Shown here: one piece after another, positions 1-7,909 of the stretch
Layout: every line of letters starts with the position of its first letter
Numbering within the stretch: the first letter of the stretch is position 1
Assembly (NCBI GenBank): GCA_963726575.1
Contig: CAVSCR010000006.1
Span: 124,001-188,000 of the forward strand
Source: CAVSCR01 sp963726575
GTDB lineage: Bacteria; Actinomycetota; Actinomycetes; JAHEKZ01
Length of the DNA stretch: 64,000 bases
Direction of reading: 5' to 3'
Notes under the pieces: generated by a model
What the model saw: the letters and a program-made list of their open reading frames with translations, nothing else
Database searches by the model: none
Told to the model about the DNA's origin: nothing
Program-made: the position numbers and the translations under genes

Positions 1-212
1 TGGATCTCCAGGTCCCGGTCCATCGCTTCCTGGCCGCTGCCGCCGGGCGCCTTGCGCTCGGCATCGAGACGGTCGGACAGGTCGGCGATCGACTGCTCGA
101 GGCTCTCGCCGATCGCCGCGAAGTGCAGCTCGTCGGCGGCGATCAGCGCCGGGTCGGCTTTGGGAGCAAGGTGGTCACGAAGGTCGAAGACACCGGTCGT
201 CAGGTGATTCAC
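1..212 (-). CDS. helR: HelR-like RNA polymerase-recycling helicase, N-terminal fragment
   Basis: Partial gene running off the left edge; about 70 codons are visible from a GTG at 212. The N-terminus contains LAPKADPALIAADELHF and a following charged, helix-rich stretch ending in a KAPGGSGQEAMDRD-type segment. I recognise this as the N-terminal coiled-coil arm of the actinobacterial HelR/HelD-type SF1 helicases. HelR displaces rifamycin-stalled RNA polymerase and gives rifamycin tolerance in Streptomyces. An AGAAGGGG stretch lies just before the GTG. Assignment is strengthened by the RAE-type palindrome about 55 nt upstream, the element that controls helR and other rifamycin-inactivation genes in actinomycetes. 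The helicase motifs lie outside the window, so family assignment rests on the N-terminus and the operator. Confidence 0.72.
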   Translation of the reverse strand, partial: MNHLTTGVFDLRDHLAPKADPALIAADELHFAAIGESLEQSIADLSDRLDAERKAPGGSGQEAMDRDLEI

Positions 213-265
213 ACCCCTTCTCTGGTCGCAGGTTCTTGCCCGGCCGGCGATTCTGCGGGAAGACC

Positions 266-285
266 GGGGTCTTGCCGCAAGCCCC
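266..285 (-). promoter_or_regulatory. Rifamycin-associated element (RAE) upstream of helR
   Basis: On the minus strand this reads GGGGCTTGC-GGCAAGACCCC, an almost perfect inverted repeat (GGGGCTTGC pairs with GCAAGACCCC apart from one extra base). It matches the known RAE, the conserved palindrome found upstream of rifamycin-resistance genes (rph, arr, rox, helR) and needed for their induction by rifamycins. It lies 54 nt upstream of the helR GTG. A TATAGC hexamer just upstream (minus strand, about 293-298) could be the -10 element, which would put the RAE in the early transcribed region, but no clear -35 is visible. Confidence 0.8.
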
Positions 286-457
286 CCGGCCCGCTATACG
301 TTGGAGGTGGCACGGAGGAGCCGGATCTCCTGCCCTTCATCAGCGCAGGCCGGGCCCTCGTCAGCCATGCCGAACCCGAAGCTGCGGCCGCACCATCGTG
401 ACTCATTTGATTCACGGAGACGGCGGCGGCGCCGCCATCGCCTGCGAACCGCCTCGC

Positions 458-485
458 TGTCGGATCGGGGCAGACTTGTTCGTAG
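458..485 (+). promoter_or_regulatory. Candidate ECF-type promoter for the YCII-sigma operon
   Basis: TGTCGG at 458-463 is followed after 17 nt by CGTAG at 481-485, about 57 nt upstream of the YCII start codon. ECF42 factors are reported to recognise a TGTCGA-like -35 box and a CGA/CGT-type -10 box, and ECF factors often autoregulate. The spacing fits, but the match is short and based on recall of the family motif. The rest of 213-541 shows only the RAE, no gene. Confidence 0.35.
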
Positions 486-541
486 CAGGGGTGAGCGGCC
501 GCCCACGAAGGCCGCCACCCAACCACTGGAGATGATCCGCG

Positions 542-871
542 ATGCAGTACCTGGTTTCGGTGATCGACGAGGTCAGCGGCTCGGGCACACCTGAGGAGAG
601 GGCGGCCATCGACGTGTTCAACGACGGGCTGCAGGCCGAGGGCCACTGGGTCTTCGCCGGCGGCCTCGCGTCGCCGAGCACGGCCACCGTGATCGACAAC
701 CGCGGTGGGGCGGCCGTACTCACCGACGGGCCCTTCCTGGAGTCGAAGGAGTACCTCGCCGGCTTCTGGATCATCGAAGCGTCCGACCTGGACCTGGCGC
801 TCAAGCTCGCCACCGAGGGGTCGAAGGCGTGCAACCGCAAGGTCGAGGTGCGGCCGTTCCTGGGCGAGTGA
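542..871 (+). CDS. YCII/DGPF-family protein
   Basis: A 109-residue YCII-related protein (dimeric ferredoxin-like alpha-beta barrel). The diagnostic DGPF tetrapeptide is present in LTDGPFLESKEYLAGF, followed by the usual WIIEASDLDLAL helix. DGPF proteins are the hallmark neighbours of ECF42 sigma factors, and the sigma gene follows with a 4-nt GTGA overlap, so the two are translationally coupled. Biochemical function of DGPF proteins is unknown; some YCII members have weak hydrolase or dehalogenase-like activity, and a sensory or protective partner role is inferred from conserved synteny only. A GGAG-like ribosome site lies about 10 nt before the ATG. Confidence 0.88.
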   Translation: MQYLVSVIDEVSGSGTPEERAAIDVFNDGLQAEGHWVFAGGLASPSTATVIDNRGGAAVLTDGPFLESKEYLAGFWIIEASDLDLALKLATEGSKACNRKVEVRPFLGE

Positions 872-2100
872 GCGGGATCGACGTCCGGGAGGCGATCGGC
901 CAGGCTCACCACGACGAGTGGGCACGGGTCGTTGCCGGCCTGACCAGGCGTTTCGGTGACCTCGACATCGCAGAGGAGGCGGCGGCCGAGGCGTTCGCGA
1001 TCGCCGTCGAGCGGTGGACGGCCGACGGCGTACCACCCAATCCCGGTGGGTGGCTGACCACTACCGCGACCCGCAAGGCGATCGACCGGATCCGGCGCGA
1101 GAACAACTACGAGACCAAGCAGAAGGAAGCTCAGGTGCTGTACGACAAGGACCCGCCCGAGCCTCTCGGCGCCATAGACGACGACCGGCTACGGCTGCTC
1201 TTCACGTGCTCTCACCCGGCGCTCGCGATGGAGGCCCGGGTCGCGCTGACGCTGCGCCTGGTCGCCGGTCTGACCGTTGCCGAGATCGCCCGTGCCTTCC
1301 TGGTGCAGGAGTCCACCATGGGGCAGCGGATCACCCGCGCAAAGGCCAAGATCAAGGCAGCTCGCATCCCCTACCGGGTACCGTCCGCGCAGGACATCCC
1401 GGCTCGCGTCTCCGGCGTACTCGCCGTCCTCTTCCTCGTCTTCAACGAGGGCTACCTGGCCACCGGCCCCGACACCGATCCGGTACGTCAGGACCTGACC
1501 GCCGAGGCGATCCGGCTCACCCGCCTGATCCGTGCCCTCATGCCGGAGGACGGTGAGGCGGCCGGCCTGCTCGCCCTGATGCTGCTGAGCGAGGCCCGCC
1601 GCAACGCCCGGGTCTCGGCGAGCGGCGAACTGGTCACCCTCGACGAGCAGGACCGGGCGGCCTGGGACCCAGCCTTGATCGCCGAGGGTCATCGGCTGGT
1701 GCGCGAGCGCCTGGTCGCCGGTGTGGCTCCGGGTCGCTACCAAATCCTCGCAGCGATCAACGCCGTCCACACCTCCGCGCGCGACGTGCGCGACACCGAC
1801 TGGTCGCAGGTCGTCGCCCTTTATGACCAGCTCGAGCACCTCGACCCCTCGCCGATCATCGCCCTCAACCGGGCAATCGCGGTCGGCGAGCTCGACGGCC
1901 CGGAGGTGGCGCTGTCGGTGATCGACCGTCTCGAGGACTCGTTGGCCGGTTATCACGCCTACCACGCCACGCGCGCCGACCTGCTGCGCCGGCTGGGCCG
2001 GGGTCAGGAGTCGCGCTCGGCGTACGACCATGCCATCGGGCTGGCGGGCAACACCGCCGAGACCGCTTACCTGACGCGCCGCCGCGACGAGCTGCACTAG
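868..2100 (+). CDS. ECF42-type sigma factor with C-terminal extension (DUF6596/TPR-like)
   Basis: A 410-residue sigma-70 family ECF protein. The start is the GTG at 868, which overlaps the TGA of the upstream YCII gene. Sigma region 2 is at about residues 10-80 (WLTTTATRKAIDRIRREN), region 4 at about 105-165 (LTVAEIARAFLVQESTMGQRITRAKAKI). A long C-terminal extension follows, beginning with the DUF6596 segment (VLAVLFLVFNEGYLATG) and continuing as TPR-like helical repeats (LNRAIAVGELDGPEVAL). This extension replaces an anti-sigma factor in ECF42/SigJ-like proteins and is needed for activity in the Streptomyces homologue. No anti-sigma gene is adjacent. It probably activates its own operon. 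Confidence 0.9.
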   Translation: MSGIDVREAIGQAHHDEWARVVAGLTRRFGDLDIAEEAAAEAFAIAVERWTADGVPPNPGGWLTTTATRKAIDRIRRENNYETKQKEAQVLYDKDPPEPLGAIDDDRLRLLFTCSHPALAMEARVALTLRLVAGLTVAEIARAFLVQESTMGQRITRAKAKIKAARIPYRVPSAQDIPARVSGVLAVLFLVFNEGYLATGPDTDPVRQDLTAEAIRLTRLIRALMPEDGEAAGLLALMLLSEARRNARVSASGELVTLDEQDRAAWDPALIAEGHRLVRERLVAGVAPGRYQILAAINAVHTSARDVRDTDWSQVVALYDQLEHLDPSPIIALNRAIAVGELDGPEVALSVIDRLEDSLAGYHAYHATRADLLRRLGRGQESRSAYDHAIGLAGNTAETAYLTRRRDELH

Positions 2101-2135
2101 TGCCACGCGGCGCGCGCCAGTCGGGGGTAGGTGAG

Positions 2136-2503
2136 TGGAGGTGGCGGGAATCGAACCCGCGTCCTTCGGCCACGATCCAGGACTTCTCCGGGTGCAGCAC
2201 TGCTGTGTTCTACTCGGCCCCGGCAGTCACGCAGGCAAGCTGCTGACAGGCCCAGTCACTGTTTGATGTCCCCGCGAACCCCGTGACCGGGTTCTTGGGT
2301 GAGCTTCCTAGTCGACGCCAGGGTCCGGAGCGGAAGCATCTCCGGTCTGACGGACTTCAGGCTCGCCTAAGCGGCGAGGGCGAAGTCAGTGCGTTGTGAA
2401 TTGGCACTTATTGGTTTCCGAGGAATGGTTAACGAGATCGTCCTCGGTGTCCTCGACCCGCTTCTCCTGGACACGTAGTCCAAAGTCGAAACCGTTCACC
2501 CCC
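2136..2503 (-). ncRNA. ssrA: Transfer-messenger RNA (tmRNA)
   Basis: A 368-nt tmRNA. The 5' end GGGGGTGAACGGTTTCGAC and the 3' end GGTTCGATTCCCGCCACCTCCA form a full 7-bp acceptor stem plus T-arm; the final CCA is not encoded. The resume codon is GCC and the tag reads ANSQRTDFALAA followed by TAG, ending in the ALAA degron read by ClpXP. It works with SmpB, encoded 12.4 kb away on the same strand. It rescues ribosomes stalled on stopless messages and tags the nascent chain. A GGTACCCTGG sequence (minus strand, about 2519-2528) contains a TACCCT that may be the -10 box of its promoter. Confidence 0.97.
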
Positions 2504-2546
2504 TGTGCAGTTGTCCCACCAGGGTACCTGCTCGCACCTGGTCACT

Positions 2547-2584
2547 GTTGATCAAGGATCAGATGACGCCGTTCCTTGATCAAC
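2547..2584. terminator. 12-bp inverted repeat downstream of apbE
   Basis: GTTGATCAAGGA (2547-2558) and TCCTTGATCAAC (2573-2584) form a perfect 12-bp stem with a 14-nt loop. It lies about 45 nt beyond the apbE stop and just upstream of the ssrA promoter, so it may end apbE transcription and insulate ssrA. There is no U-tract, which is common for actinobacterial terminators. It is also part of the dispersed repeat at 2547-2628. Confidence 0.5.
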
Positions 2585-2628
2585 TTGCACATCAAGTCCA
2601 AGATCAACTTGAGAGGTCGAGGGCGAGG
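2547..2628. repeat. Dispersed repeat, copy 1
   Basis: About 82 bp that align without gaps to 51400-51481, roughly 64 of 82 positions identical. The most conserved part is GATCAACTTGCAC...AAGTCCAAGATCAACT at 2578-2609, in which GATCAACT occurs twice, 25 bp apart. Both copies sit at the 3' end of a minus-strand gene. This copy contains a perfect hairpin that the other only partly retains. Confidence 0.75.
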
Positions 2629-2629
2629 A

Positions 2630-3466
2630 TCACCGGTGGGGCTGGGGCAGGAATGGGGGGATCCCAGCGGCTGAGTACGACGGCATCGCCAGCAGCCGGA
2701 AGTTGCCGATCACGGTGCGGCTGCCGTCGTGGTGCAGCAGCAAGGCGCCGTACCCCGGTGCGTCGAGCACTGCTGCACAGGCCCGACCGCCCACGGCCAG
2801 CGCCGTCGCCAACGCGTCGGCGACTCCCAGGTCTGGGCCCACGACCGACGCCGACCGAATCCCCGACGTCGCCGGCATCCCCGTGGCGGGATCGATCAGA
2901 TGTTCCCCCCGCTCGTACGTGCCGGACGTCGCCAGCGCAACGCGCGCACCCTCGGACGGCTCCAGGGCCACCACGCCAACGAGGGACGCCGTCGACAGCG
3001 GGTCACGCACCCCCAGGCGCCAGGGCCGGTGGGGCGCCGGCCAGCCGAAGCCCACGGCGTCACCGCCGGCGTTGACCAGCGCTGCGTCGGCGCCGACGTC
3101 ACGGATCACGTCGAGTGCACGCTGCGCACCCCACCCCTTGACGTACCCAGTGGGATCGACGCCACCAGGCATCCGGCGCGCGTCGAACCAACCGCCAGTC
3201 ATCTGGCGCATCGACTCGCAGACGAGCAGTACCTCACCGATCTCGATCGGTACCTCGGACAGCGTCAGCTCGCCGCGTTGCAGCCGACTCATCGGGCTGC
3301 CCGGTTGCCACAGGCTGAACATGTCGTCGACGTCGTGCAGCAGCGACACCGCCGTCGCGATCGCGTGGTCGACGGTGGCAGGGGAAACGTCACCGGCGAC
3401 CACTTCGAACGTGACGGCGGTGCCCATCACGTGCTCGACGTGGATGATGCTGCTCATCGACGTCAC
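2630..3466 (-). CDS. apbE: FAD:protein FMN transferase (ApbE)
   Basis: A 278-residue ApbE-family enzyme that transfers FMN from FAD to a threonine or serine of a secreted target. Visible motifs: GGVDPTGYVKGWGAQ, the NAGGD nucleotide-binding turn, and the C-terminal SGTYERGEHLIDPATG segment with the ATSG-type Mg/FAD-binding motif. The GTG start at 3466 overlaps the TGA of the upstream FMN-binding-protein gene by 4 nt (an ATG at 3457 is an alternative), so both are made from one message. No clear signal peptide is visible, which leaves its location (cytoplasmic or exported) open. Its likely substrate is the SGATYTS motif of the neighbouring protein. Confidence 0.92.
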   Translation of the reverse strand: MTSMSSIIHVEHVMGTAVTFEVVAGDVSPATVDHAIATAVSLLHDVDDMFSLWQPGSPMSRLQRGELTLSEVPIEIGEVLLVCESMRQMTGGWFDARRMPGGVDPTGYVKGWGAQRALDVIRDVGADAALVNAGGDAVGFGWPAPHRPWRLGVRDPLSTASLVGVVALEPSEGARVALATSGTYERGEHLIDPATGMPATSGIRSASVVGPDLGVADALATALAVGGRACAAVLDAPGYGALLLHHDGSRTVIGNFRLLAMPSYSAAGIPPFLPQPHR

Positions 3467-3948
3467 ATCCCGAGCTGGGTCAGTGCCGACTGCAACGACT
3501 GGGCGAACGCCCGGCTGGTGTAGGTCGCACCGGAAACACCATTGATGTGCGCGGACTGCGCGGCCATGGCCTGCTGCACCAGCTGGGGTGAGGCGTAGTT
3601 GCTGATCGACTGCGACTGAGGGTCACCGTTCGGCAACTGCAGCGGCGTGACGCTGGTGATCTTGCCGCCGGACACGGTCACCTTCACCTGGACGTTTCCG
3701 AACCCGTCGTAGATGGACGGGCCCGTGGCACTTCCCGCCGCCGAGCCGGCCGACCCGGCCGAGCCGGTGCCGCCCCCTGAGCCGGTGCCACCCCCACCCG
3801 TGCCGGACCCGGCGGCCGACGAGCTGGACGCACCGCCGGACTGCGAGGTGGAGGCCGCGGCCGGCGTAGCCAGCTGGGGCGTCCGGTAGGTCAGCAGCAG
3901 GCCCAGACCGAGTGCGGTGCCGGCGATGACGAGTGGGGCGCGACGCAT
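3463..3948 (-). CDS. Exported FMN-binding domain protein (covalent flavoprotein)
   Basis: A 161-residue protein with an N-terminal hydrophobic signal/anchor (MRRAPLVIAGTALGLGLLL), a low-complexity Ser/Gly linker at about residues 33-77, and a C-terminal FMN_bind domain of the NqrC/RnfG type. The SGATYTS motif near residues 140-146 is the ApbE flavinylation signature, with a threonine as the expected FMN attachment site. Position between a haem/FAD membrane reductase and apbE indicates that it takes electrons from the reductase on the outer face of the membrane. The final acceptor is unknown. The Gly-rich linker would let the flavin domain swing from the membrane. Confidence 0.88.
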   Translation of the reverse strand: MRRAPLVIAGTALGLGLLLTYRTPQLATPAAASTSQSGGASSSSAAGSGTGGGGTGSGGGTGSAGSAGSAAGSATGPSIYDGFGNVQVKVTVSGGKITSVTPLQLPNGDPQSQSISNYASPQLVQQAMAAQSAHINGVSGATYTSRAFAQSLQSALTQLGM

Positions 3949-3979
3949 GACGAACAGCTCCTTGCGAACAATCGGCGGA

Positions 3980-5381
3980 TCAGAACGAGAACGACTCGAG
4001 GTGGATGCGATCGTCGGGCACTCCTAGCGCGACGGCGGAGCCGATGACCTCATCAACCATCCCTTCGGGACCACACAGGTAGATGTCGCGCATGACGATG
4101 TCGGGCACGAGGCGTCGCAGGTTCGCGGGGGTGAAGCGGATCTTGTGCCGGCTCCCGACGAGCACGTGGAGCGTGCCGCCGCGGGCCTCGACGATCGAGT
4201 GGATCTCGGCCCCGAACACCACGTCCTCGTGACGGGATGCCCGCAACACGACCACGACGTCTGCACGGGGCGGCAGGTCCTCGAGCAACGCGCGCAGTGG
4301 CGTCACTCCGACCCCACCGGCGACCAGCAGCACGCGGTCGCCGGTACGGACGTCGCGGGTGAGCACCCCGTAGGGTCCCTCGACCGCGACACGGGTACCC
4401 ACCGGCAGGTTCGCCAGCTCGGTGCTGTGGTCGCCGAGAGCCTTGACCGTCAGCCGCAGGTAGGGGCCCTGCGGCATGGCCGACAAGGAGTACGGGTGAG
4501 CCTGCCACCACAGACCCGGCCGCAGGAACCGCCACTGGAAGAACTGGCCGCCGCGGATCCGAAGGGCGTCGAGGTTGCGTCCGCGCAGGATCACCGAGAC
4601 CACGCCCGGACTCTCGGGGCGGACCTCCACGACCCGCAGGCCATGGCGCAGCGAGCGCCACAGCGGACGGACCACTCGGTGGACGAGGACCAGACCGGCC
4701 GTGGCCGCCCACATGGACAGCCACCACACGCGCGACAGCGGGGAGTGGATGAACGCCGCTCCAGCCGTCATCTGGTGTGCCAGGCCCAGCGCAGCAGCCA
4801 GATAGGTGTAGAGGTGGATTGCCCACCACGTCTCGTGGCTGACGCGGCTGCGCACCTTGCGGTACGAGGTGACACCGGCCAGGACGAGCAGGCCGAGCGC
4901 GACGACCGCCGCGAGCACGTTCGGGAAGGTGGTGAGAAGAACCCAGAACTCACGCAGCAGCCCGGTGGAGGCGAGCGCTGCGTACCCCACGGTGATCAGC
5001 ACGCCGTGGGCCAGCAACAGGCTGATCGGCCACGGGCCGAGGCGACGGTGCCACCCGACGAGCCGGTCCTGCCCCACGGCTCGTTCCAGCCAGGGAAGGC
5101 GGGCGATCAGCGCAATCTCGATCAGCATCAGGTACGTGCCGACCAGGCCCGTCATGCGACCGAGCGCGGTGGCGATCCCGCCCGGCGCGTGGAGCGAGCC
5201 CACCGTCATTCCGTGGAGTCCGAGCACCACTGTGATCCCGAGCCCGAGGCCCGGCGAGGCCGGCCAGGATGTCGGCCCACACGATGGCCCGGCGTCGAGC
5301 AGGGCTACCGGCCGGCGCGACGCCGGGTAGCAGGGTGGCGGCACTGGGGCGCGGCTCTCGGGCGAGAGTGGGTGCGGTCAT
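3980..5381 (-). CDS. Ferric-reductase-like transmembrane flavocytochrome (apparent +1 frameshift)
   Basis: Membrane haem/FAD/NAD(P)H oxidoreductase of the ferric reductase/NOX type. Reading down from the ATG at 5381, the N-terminus (MTAPTLAREPRPSAATLLPG...WADILAGLAG) is in one frame; the rest, from LGLGITVVLGLHGM to the stop at 3980, is in another. Removing one G from the GGG at 5250-5252 joins them as LAGLGLGIT, so about 466 residues would result. Transmembrane helices carry paired histidines (HRRLGP, LLAHGVL, IHLYTY, LAHQMT) for haem. The cytoplasmic half has HPYSLS (FAD), GGVGVTPLRALL and YLCGPEGMVDEV (NAD(P)H). It is first in an operon with the FMN-binding protein and apbE. As sequenced, the product would lack its native N-terminus. 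Confidence 0.85.
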
Positions 5382-5404
5382 GTCAGTCAGCATCGGGGGC
5401 CGTG

Positions 5405-5443
5405 CTGTGCGAGTCACCACAAGATCCTGTGCGGTCCCTGTGA
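5405..5443 (-). promoter_or_regulatory. Phased CACAG repeats upstream of the flavin electron-transfer operon
   Basis: On the minus strand CACAG begins at 5442, 5431 and 5409, that is at offsets 0, +11 and +33. The first is preceded by T and the others by G. The first repeat is 61 nt before the ATG at 5381. Direct repeats with an 11-bp period are the usual operator form of OmpR-family response regulators, which bind as head-to-tail dimers. The same pattern precedes the gene at 7971. The encoded regulator next door (5564-6301) is the obvious candidate. Confidence 0.55.
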
Positions 5444-5517
5444 AAGTCTGCTGAGGGGACGGACCGCCCTGTGGACGCCGTTAAGGTCCAGAGGACGCCG
5501 CGCCCCGGCCGACCATC

Positions 5518-5550
5518 CAGCCCAGAGCCCAGCCCAGACCAGCCCAGAGC
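5518..5550 (+). repeat. Three AGCCCAG direct repeats before the response-regulator gene
   Basis: AGCCCAG occurs at 5519, 5531 and 5541 (spacings 12 and 10, mean 11 bp), immediately upstream of the GTGAGGAACC ribosome site of the response-regulator gene. They could be an autoregulatory site or a leader structure, or simple low-complexity expansion. The motif differs from the CACAG repeats. Confidence 0.4.
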
Positions 5551-5563
5551 ACTGTGAGGAACC

Positions 5564-6301
5564 ATGTCTGTCGCCACCGGGCGCCCGGACGGCCCCCGCA
5601 GCCCCGGGGTGAAGGCGCTGGTCGTCGACGACGAGCCCAGCATCACCGAGCTGATCAGCGCCGTGCTCGGGTACGAGGGCTGGGAGGTGCACACCGCCGC
5701 CACCGGTCAAGAGGCGCTCAACGGGGTGCGGACCTTCGCTCCCGACGTCATGGTGCTCGACGTGATGCTGCCCGACATCGAAGGCTTCGAGGTGCTGCAG
5801 CGGATGCGGCGCGAGGGCCACAACGTCCCGGTGCTGTTCCTCACCGCCCGTGATGCCACAGAGGACCGGGTGCGCGGGCTGACTCTGGGCGGTGACGACT
5901 ACGTCACCAAGCCGTTCTCGCTGGAGGAGCTCGTCGCGCGGCTTCACGCCTTGCTGCGCCGCTCCGGCATGGCCGATGGTTCCCGTGACCAGCTGCTCAC
6001 CGTCGCCGACCTCACGATGGACGAAGACGCTCGGGAGGTGCGTCGCGACGGGGACCTCGTGGAGCTCACGAAGACCGAGTTCGAGCTGTTGCGCTACCTG
6101 ATGCTCAACCCGCGACGGGTGCTGACGAAGTCACAGATCCTGGATCGCGTGTGGAACTACGACTTCGGTGGCCAAGCCAATGTCGTCGAGCTGTACATCG
6201 GCTACCTGCGTCGCAAGATCGACAAGGGCCGGGAGCCGTTGATCCACACGGTGCGTGGCGTGGGCTACGTGCTGCGACCACCGGACCCGGATCCGTCGTG
6301 A
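5564..6301 (+). CDS. OmpR-family response regulator
   Basis: A 245-residue two-component regulator. The receiver domain (about 17-130) has the acidic pair DD at 22-23, phospho-acceptor D66 in VLDVMLPD and the conserved lysine in YVTKPFS. The C-terminal winged helix (about 150-240) has the Trans_Reg_C signatures LTKTEFELLRYLM and HTVRGVGYVL. GAGG sits 6 nt before the ATG. The kinase gene follows with a GTGA overlap. The gene is divergent from the flavocytochrome operon, and matching CACAG repeats precede that operon and the gene downstream of the kinase, so control of both is inferred. The stimulus is unknown. Confidence 0.92.
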   Translation: MSVATGRPDGPRSPGVKALVVDDEPSITELISAVLGYEGWEVHTAATGQEALNGVRTFAPDVMVLDVMLPDIEGFEVLQRMRREGHNVPVLFLTARDATEDRVRGLTLGGDDYVTKPFSLEELVARLHALLRRSGMADGSRDQLLTVADLTMDEDAREVRRDGDLVELTKTEFELLRYLMLNPRRVLTKSQILDRVWNYDFGGQANVVELYIGYLRRKIDKGREPLIHTVRGVGYVLRPPDPDPS

Positions 6302-7758
6302 CACAACCGGCCACGGATTCTCGCGGCCGCCGCCTGCGACCCCTGCGGCAACGTCTGACCGTGGGGCTCGTGGCGATCGTCGCCGTCGTGCTCCTCCTCA
6401 CGGGCCTGGCGATTCTGGCGATCCTGCGCGGCTTCCTGCTCAACCAGGTCGACACCCAACTCGTCCGCAGTCTCAGCCAGGTGACCCACGCCCAGCTCAC
6501 GAACCAGGAGACCCTCGAGGGACTTCCGTGGGGCACCCTGCTGATCGAGTACGGCGCTGACGGCAACGCGACACAGCCTCCGCTGCTCATCAGCCGTCCC
6601 GATGACGCGCCCGCCACGAGCAACTGGATCACCCCGGATGAGGTGACCCGGCTGGCGACCGTCGGCCGGTACCCCAGCAACATCGACCTGTCCGTGCTGG
6701 GTGAGTACCGCGTTGCGCAGTCCCACGATGTGCGCGGCGACCTGATCACCGTCGGTCTCCCGATGTCCCAGGTCAACGAGACCCTGCGCACGCTCATGCT
6801 CGTGGAGGTGATCGGCCTCGTGCTGGCCATGGTGTTGGTCGCCGGTCTGGGTCGGTGGTTGATCCGTCGCGAGCTGCGACCGCTGGAGGGGGTCGCGTCC
6901 ACGGCACGTCGGGTGACCGAGCTTCCCTTGGATGCCGAGCAGTCGCACGTGCCGTACCGGGTCACCGTGGCCGCACGGAGCCAGGAGATCGGCGAGGTGG
7001 CCGACGCGTTCAACGAGATGCTCGATCACGTGGACACCTCGTTGGAGGTGCGCGCGGCCAACGAGGCACAGCTGCGGCAGTTCGTCGCCGACGCGAGCCA
7101 CGAGCTACGCACCCCACTCGCCTCGGTGCGTGGCTACGCCGAGCTGTACCGTCGCGCACCGGACGACAAGCCACGCCGAGACAGCGCAGTGGCACGCATC
7201 GAGTCCGAGGCGGCACGCATGGGGGTGCTGGTCGACGACCTGCTGCTACTGGCGCGGCTCGACCAGGGGCGGCCGCTGTTGCGGGACGCGGTCGACGTCG
7301 CGCGCGTGCTCGTCGACACAGCCGCAGACGTGCAGGTGACCAGCCTGCGCCACCCGATCAGCGTAGACGTGCCTGCCGAACCTACGTACGTGCTCGGCGA
7401 CGAGCACCGGCTTCAGCAGGTGTTCGTCAACCTGATCGCCAACGCGGTCCAGCACACTCCCGACGGCACCAGCATCCGCGCGGCAGTCGAGTCGGACCAG
7501 TCGCACGTCGTCGTCACCGTCGCCGACGAGGGACCTGGCATGTCGCAAGGGATCAAGGACCGCGCCTTCGAGCGGTTCACGCGCGCCGAAGGGTCACGCA
7601 CACGTCGGCCGGGCTCCAGCGGCGGGAGCGGCCTTGGCCTGTCGATCGTGGCGGCCGTGGTGGCCGCGCACGACGGCACCGTCGAACTCGCCAGCGACGG
7701 AGAGGGCACGGTGGTCCGCGTGACGTTGCCGGCCATCGACGGACCGGGCGACGACTGA
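6298..7758 (+). CDS. Sensor histidine kinase
   Basis: A 486-residue membrane kinase starting at the GTG at 6298, which overlaps the regulator stop codon by 4 nt. Transmembrane helices at about 21-47 and 168-187 flank an extracytoplasmic sensor of roughly 120 residues with no cysteines and no recognisable ligand-binding fold. HAMP follows at about 188-240, then the dimerisation domain with H268 in SHELRTPLASV, and the ATPase domain with N-box NLIANAVQHTP, DEGPGM and GGSGLGLSIV. It is the cognate kinase of the preceding regulator. Because the presumed targets are extracytosolic redox proteins, a redox or envelope signal is plausible but not shown. Confidence 0.92.
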   Translation: MTQPATDSRGRRLRPLRQRLTVGLVAIVAVVLLLTGLAILAILRGFLLNQVDTQLVRSLSQVTHAQLTNQETLEGLPWGTLLIEYGADGNATQPPLLISRPDDAPATSNWITPDEVTRLATVGRYPSNIDLSVLGEYRVAQSHDVRGDLITVGLPMSQVNETLRTLMLVEVIGLVLAMVLVAGLGRWLIRRELRPLEGVASTARRVTELPLDAEQSHVPYRVTVAARSQEIGEVADAFNEMLDHVDTSLEVRAANEAQLRQFVADASHELRTPLASVRGYAELYRRAPDDKPRRDSAVARIESEAARMGVLVDDLLLLARLDQGRPLLRDAVDVARVLVDTAADVQVTSLRHPISVDVPAEPTYVLGDEHRLQQVFVNLIANAVQHTPDGTSIRAAVESDQSHVVVTVADEGPGMSQGIKDRAFERFTRAEGSRTRRPGSSGGSGLGLSIVAAVVAAHDGTVELASDGEGTVVRVTLPAIDGPGDD

Positions 7759-7909
7759 CCGACGCACCGGTCGACAGTGCGAGAGTCCGGCAGTCCCGCC
7801 GATTGGCGTTCACCGTGAGTCCGGACGCTCGCCACCTGGGTCAAGACTCACGGCCAGAGCCAACCGGGGAATCTGGGCGCATCCACGGCCTTGACGGCCA
7901 TCCGGTCGG

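Noticed and set aside
209..1036. Long minus-strand frame opposite the YCII and sigma genes
   Set aside because: Arg/Pro-rich and antisense to well-identified genes.
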